Shown here piece by piece: positions 63,107 to 64,000 of a DNA stretch of 64,000 bases (position 1 is its first letter; every line of letters starts with the position of its first letter). The stretch comes from Herbaspirillum autotrophicum (GTDB lineage: Bacteria > Pseudomonadota > Gammaproteobacteria > Burkholderiales > Burkholderiaceae_D), in contig NZ_LFLS01000035.1 of assembly GCF_001189915.1 (NCBI RefSeq), positions 1 through 64,000 of the forward strand, written 5' to 3'. The position numbers and the translations under genes were made by a program. The notes below the pieces were generated by a model. That model ran no database searches. It was not told the origin of the DNA and was given only the letters and a program-made list of their open reading frames with translations.

Positions 63107-63295
63107 ATGGCACAGTCACCAAAAACACTGTCGAGCCTGATGTGCGAACTGAGTCTCGCCCTGTCGGATCTGGCAGAAAAAATGAGCAATCTGGCAATCT
63201 CTCTGGAAAATCAGTACCTTGATTCGGACAGTGAAGAACCGGTTGCCATGATGGAAGCAGCACGCTCCACCATCGACAAGGCCAGACACGGCTGA
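63107..63295 (+). CDS. Small hypothetical protein, 62 residues
   Basis: A 62-residue protein, mostly amphipathic helix (LSSLMCELSLALSDLAEKMSNLAISLENQYL) followed by an acidic turn (DSDSEEP) and a second helix (VAMMEAARSTIDKARHG). GAAGGA lies 9 bases before ATG 63107. Two helices joined by an acidic loop suggest a helical-hairpin protein. No family is recognised. Confidence 0.6.
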   Translation: MAQSPKTLSSLMCELSLALSDLAEKMSNLAISLENQYLDSDSEEPVAMMEAARSTIDKARHG

Positions 63296-63361
63296 TCTGA
63301 TTCACGCAGGCGCGGACGCCAGCCGTTGCAGCGGCGACGTCCGGTCTGCGCCTCCGCTGCT

Positions 63362-64000
63362 TCAGCGCGGCGCATCAATCCAGAAGCCGGCGCCCTCTTC
63401 CTTTACCCGCTGCACGATAAAATCTGCCACTACCTTGACCCGCGCCAGGTCGCGCGCATCCGCATGGGTGATCAGCCAGTAAGAACGAAACAGCTTGATA
63501 TCCTGCGGCAACAAACGCACCAGATCCGGTTCGCGGCGTGCCATGAAACAGGGCAACACACCCAGACCGGCACTTCCCCGCACCGCCTGCAACTGACTGA
63601 TGACATTAGAAATTCTGATGCGCGGCACCAGCGTGCCTGAAATTTCGGACAGGTAATCCAGCTCGGTCGACCACATCAAATCTTCCACATAGCCAATCCA
63701 CGTATGCGCTTCCAGTTCCGATCTGGCCGTCACCGGTCCGTGTTGCTGCAGGTAATCACGCGAGGCGTACACGCCCAATTCGTAATCATGCAGCCGCCGC
63801 GCATACAGCCGGCCCTGCTCCGGTCGCGTCATGCTGACGGCAATATCGGCTTCGCGCTTGGACAAGCTGAATACGCGCGGATTGGCGATCAGTTCGATTT
63901 CCAGTTCCGGATGCTGGCGTGCCAGCCGCACCAGTTGCGGCGCCAGAAAGTAAGTGCCCCAGGCTTCCGGGGTACCGATCCGGACCGATCCCATCAGCCC
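63362..64000 (-). CDS. LysR-family regulator, effector domain (cut by window end)
   Basis: About 213 residues of the C-terminal two-lobed effector domain: GSVRIGTPEAWGTYFLAPQLVRLARQHPELEIELIANPRVFSLSKREADIAVSMTRPEQGRLYARRL, then VSQLQAVRGSAGLGVLPCFMARREPDLVRL. The frame runs off the window, so the N-terminal HTH lies beyond position 64000. An ATG at 63994 is only an internal methionine. The style is the group near MetR/GcvA-type one-ligand LysR proteins. Target and effector are unknown. Confidence 0.88.
   Translation of the reverse strand, partial: GLMGSVRIGTPEAWGTYFLAPQLVRLARQHPELEIELIANPRVFSLSKREADIAVSMTRPEQGRLYARRLHDYELGVYASRDYLQQHGPVTARSELEAHTWIGYVEDLMWSTELDYLSEISGTLVPRIRISNVISQLQAVRGSAGLGVLPCFMARREPDLVRLLPQDIKLFRSYWLITHADARDLARVKVVADFIVQRVKEEGAGFWIDAPR

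Overview
The window looks like chromosome of a Gram-negative beta-proteobacterium in the order Burkholderiales; a member of the Oxalobacteraceae (Herbaspirillum/Collimonas-like) is my best guess. This rests on gene content (Burkholderia-type 16-strand porins, LysR and RidA abundance, NitT/TauT uptake, a KgtP-DctBD operon, two chemoreceptors with Burkholderiales-type signalling tips) and on a moderately high G+C. It is an inference, not a database match.

Layout. 1-1380: right end of an integrated element: an excisionase-like HTH gene, a tyrosine integrase with all catalytic residues, and an attachment site that is the 3' half of a tRNA-Lys(CTT) gene. 1.5-4.5 kb: a GNAT enzyme, a VOC protein and two LysR regulators. 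4.8-11.8 kb: a tightly packed operon for the 2-aminomuconate (nba-type) meta-cleavage pathway of 3-hydroxyanthranilate (semialdehyde dehydrogenase, RidA protein, hydratase, 4-oxalocrotonate decarboxylase, 2-aminomuconate deaminase, 3-hydroxyanthranilate 3,4-dioxygenase, ACMS decarboxylase, amino acid permease), closed by a strong terminator. The last aldolase and acetaldehyde dehydrogenase steps are not present here. 12-16 kb: a Fur-box-preceded, FecA-like TonB receptor, an EamA exporter and an AraC regulator.

16.4-35.4 kb is the most unusual part. Kynureninase precedes a porin and a secreted LVIVD-repeat protein. Next comes a long minus-strand operon: FAH-family hydrolase, NitT/TauT binding protein, VOC dioxygenase-like protein, permease, ATPase, alpha/beta hydrolase, DHDPS-family aldolase/lyase, a second 2-aminomuconate-deaminase-like RidA protein, and a RutE-like nitroreductase. 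A D-2-hydroxyacid dehydrogenase, another VOC protein, a GntR regulator, two porins, a cytochrome c and a sulfatase follow. Three copies of the palindrome ATGTATACAT, one inside a 30-bp perfect palindrome, lie in the promoter gaps around the GntR gene. The locus therefore looks like one regulon for uptake and degradation of an unidentified, probably nitrogen-containing aromatic or heterocyclic acid.

35.6-64 kb is mixed housekeeping and signalling: a diguanylate cyclase, an OmpA-like lipoprotein, a kgtP-dctB-dctD operon with a sigma-54 promoter and DctD-like upstream site, two chemoreceptors (one ending in a CheR/CheB tether), MgtC, ChaC-type cyclotransferase, LysE exporter, ArsC, an orphan ParB-like protein, a YigZ protein, an MFS exporter divergent from a SufR-like regulator across an inverted repeat, a HdeD-papain-like fusion, and a LysR gene cut by the window end. 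Several very small genes (44-residue and 43-residue lipoproteins, 49-, 26- and 62-residue proteins) sit in the gaps.
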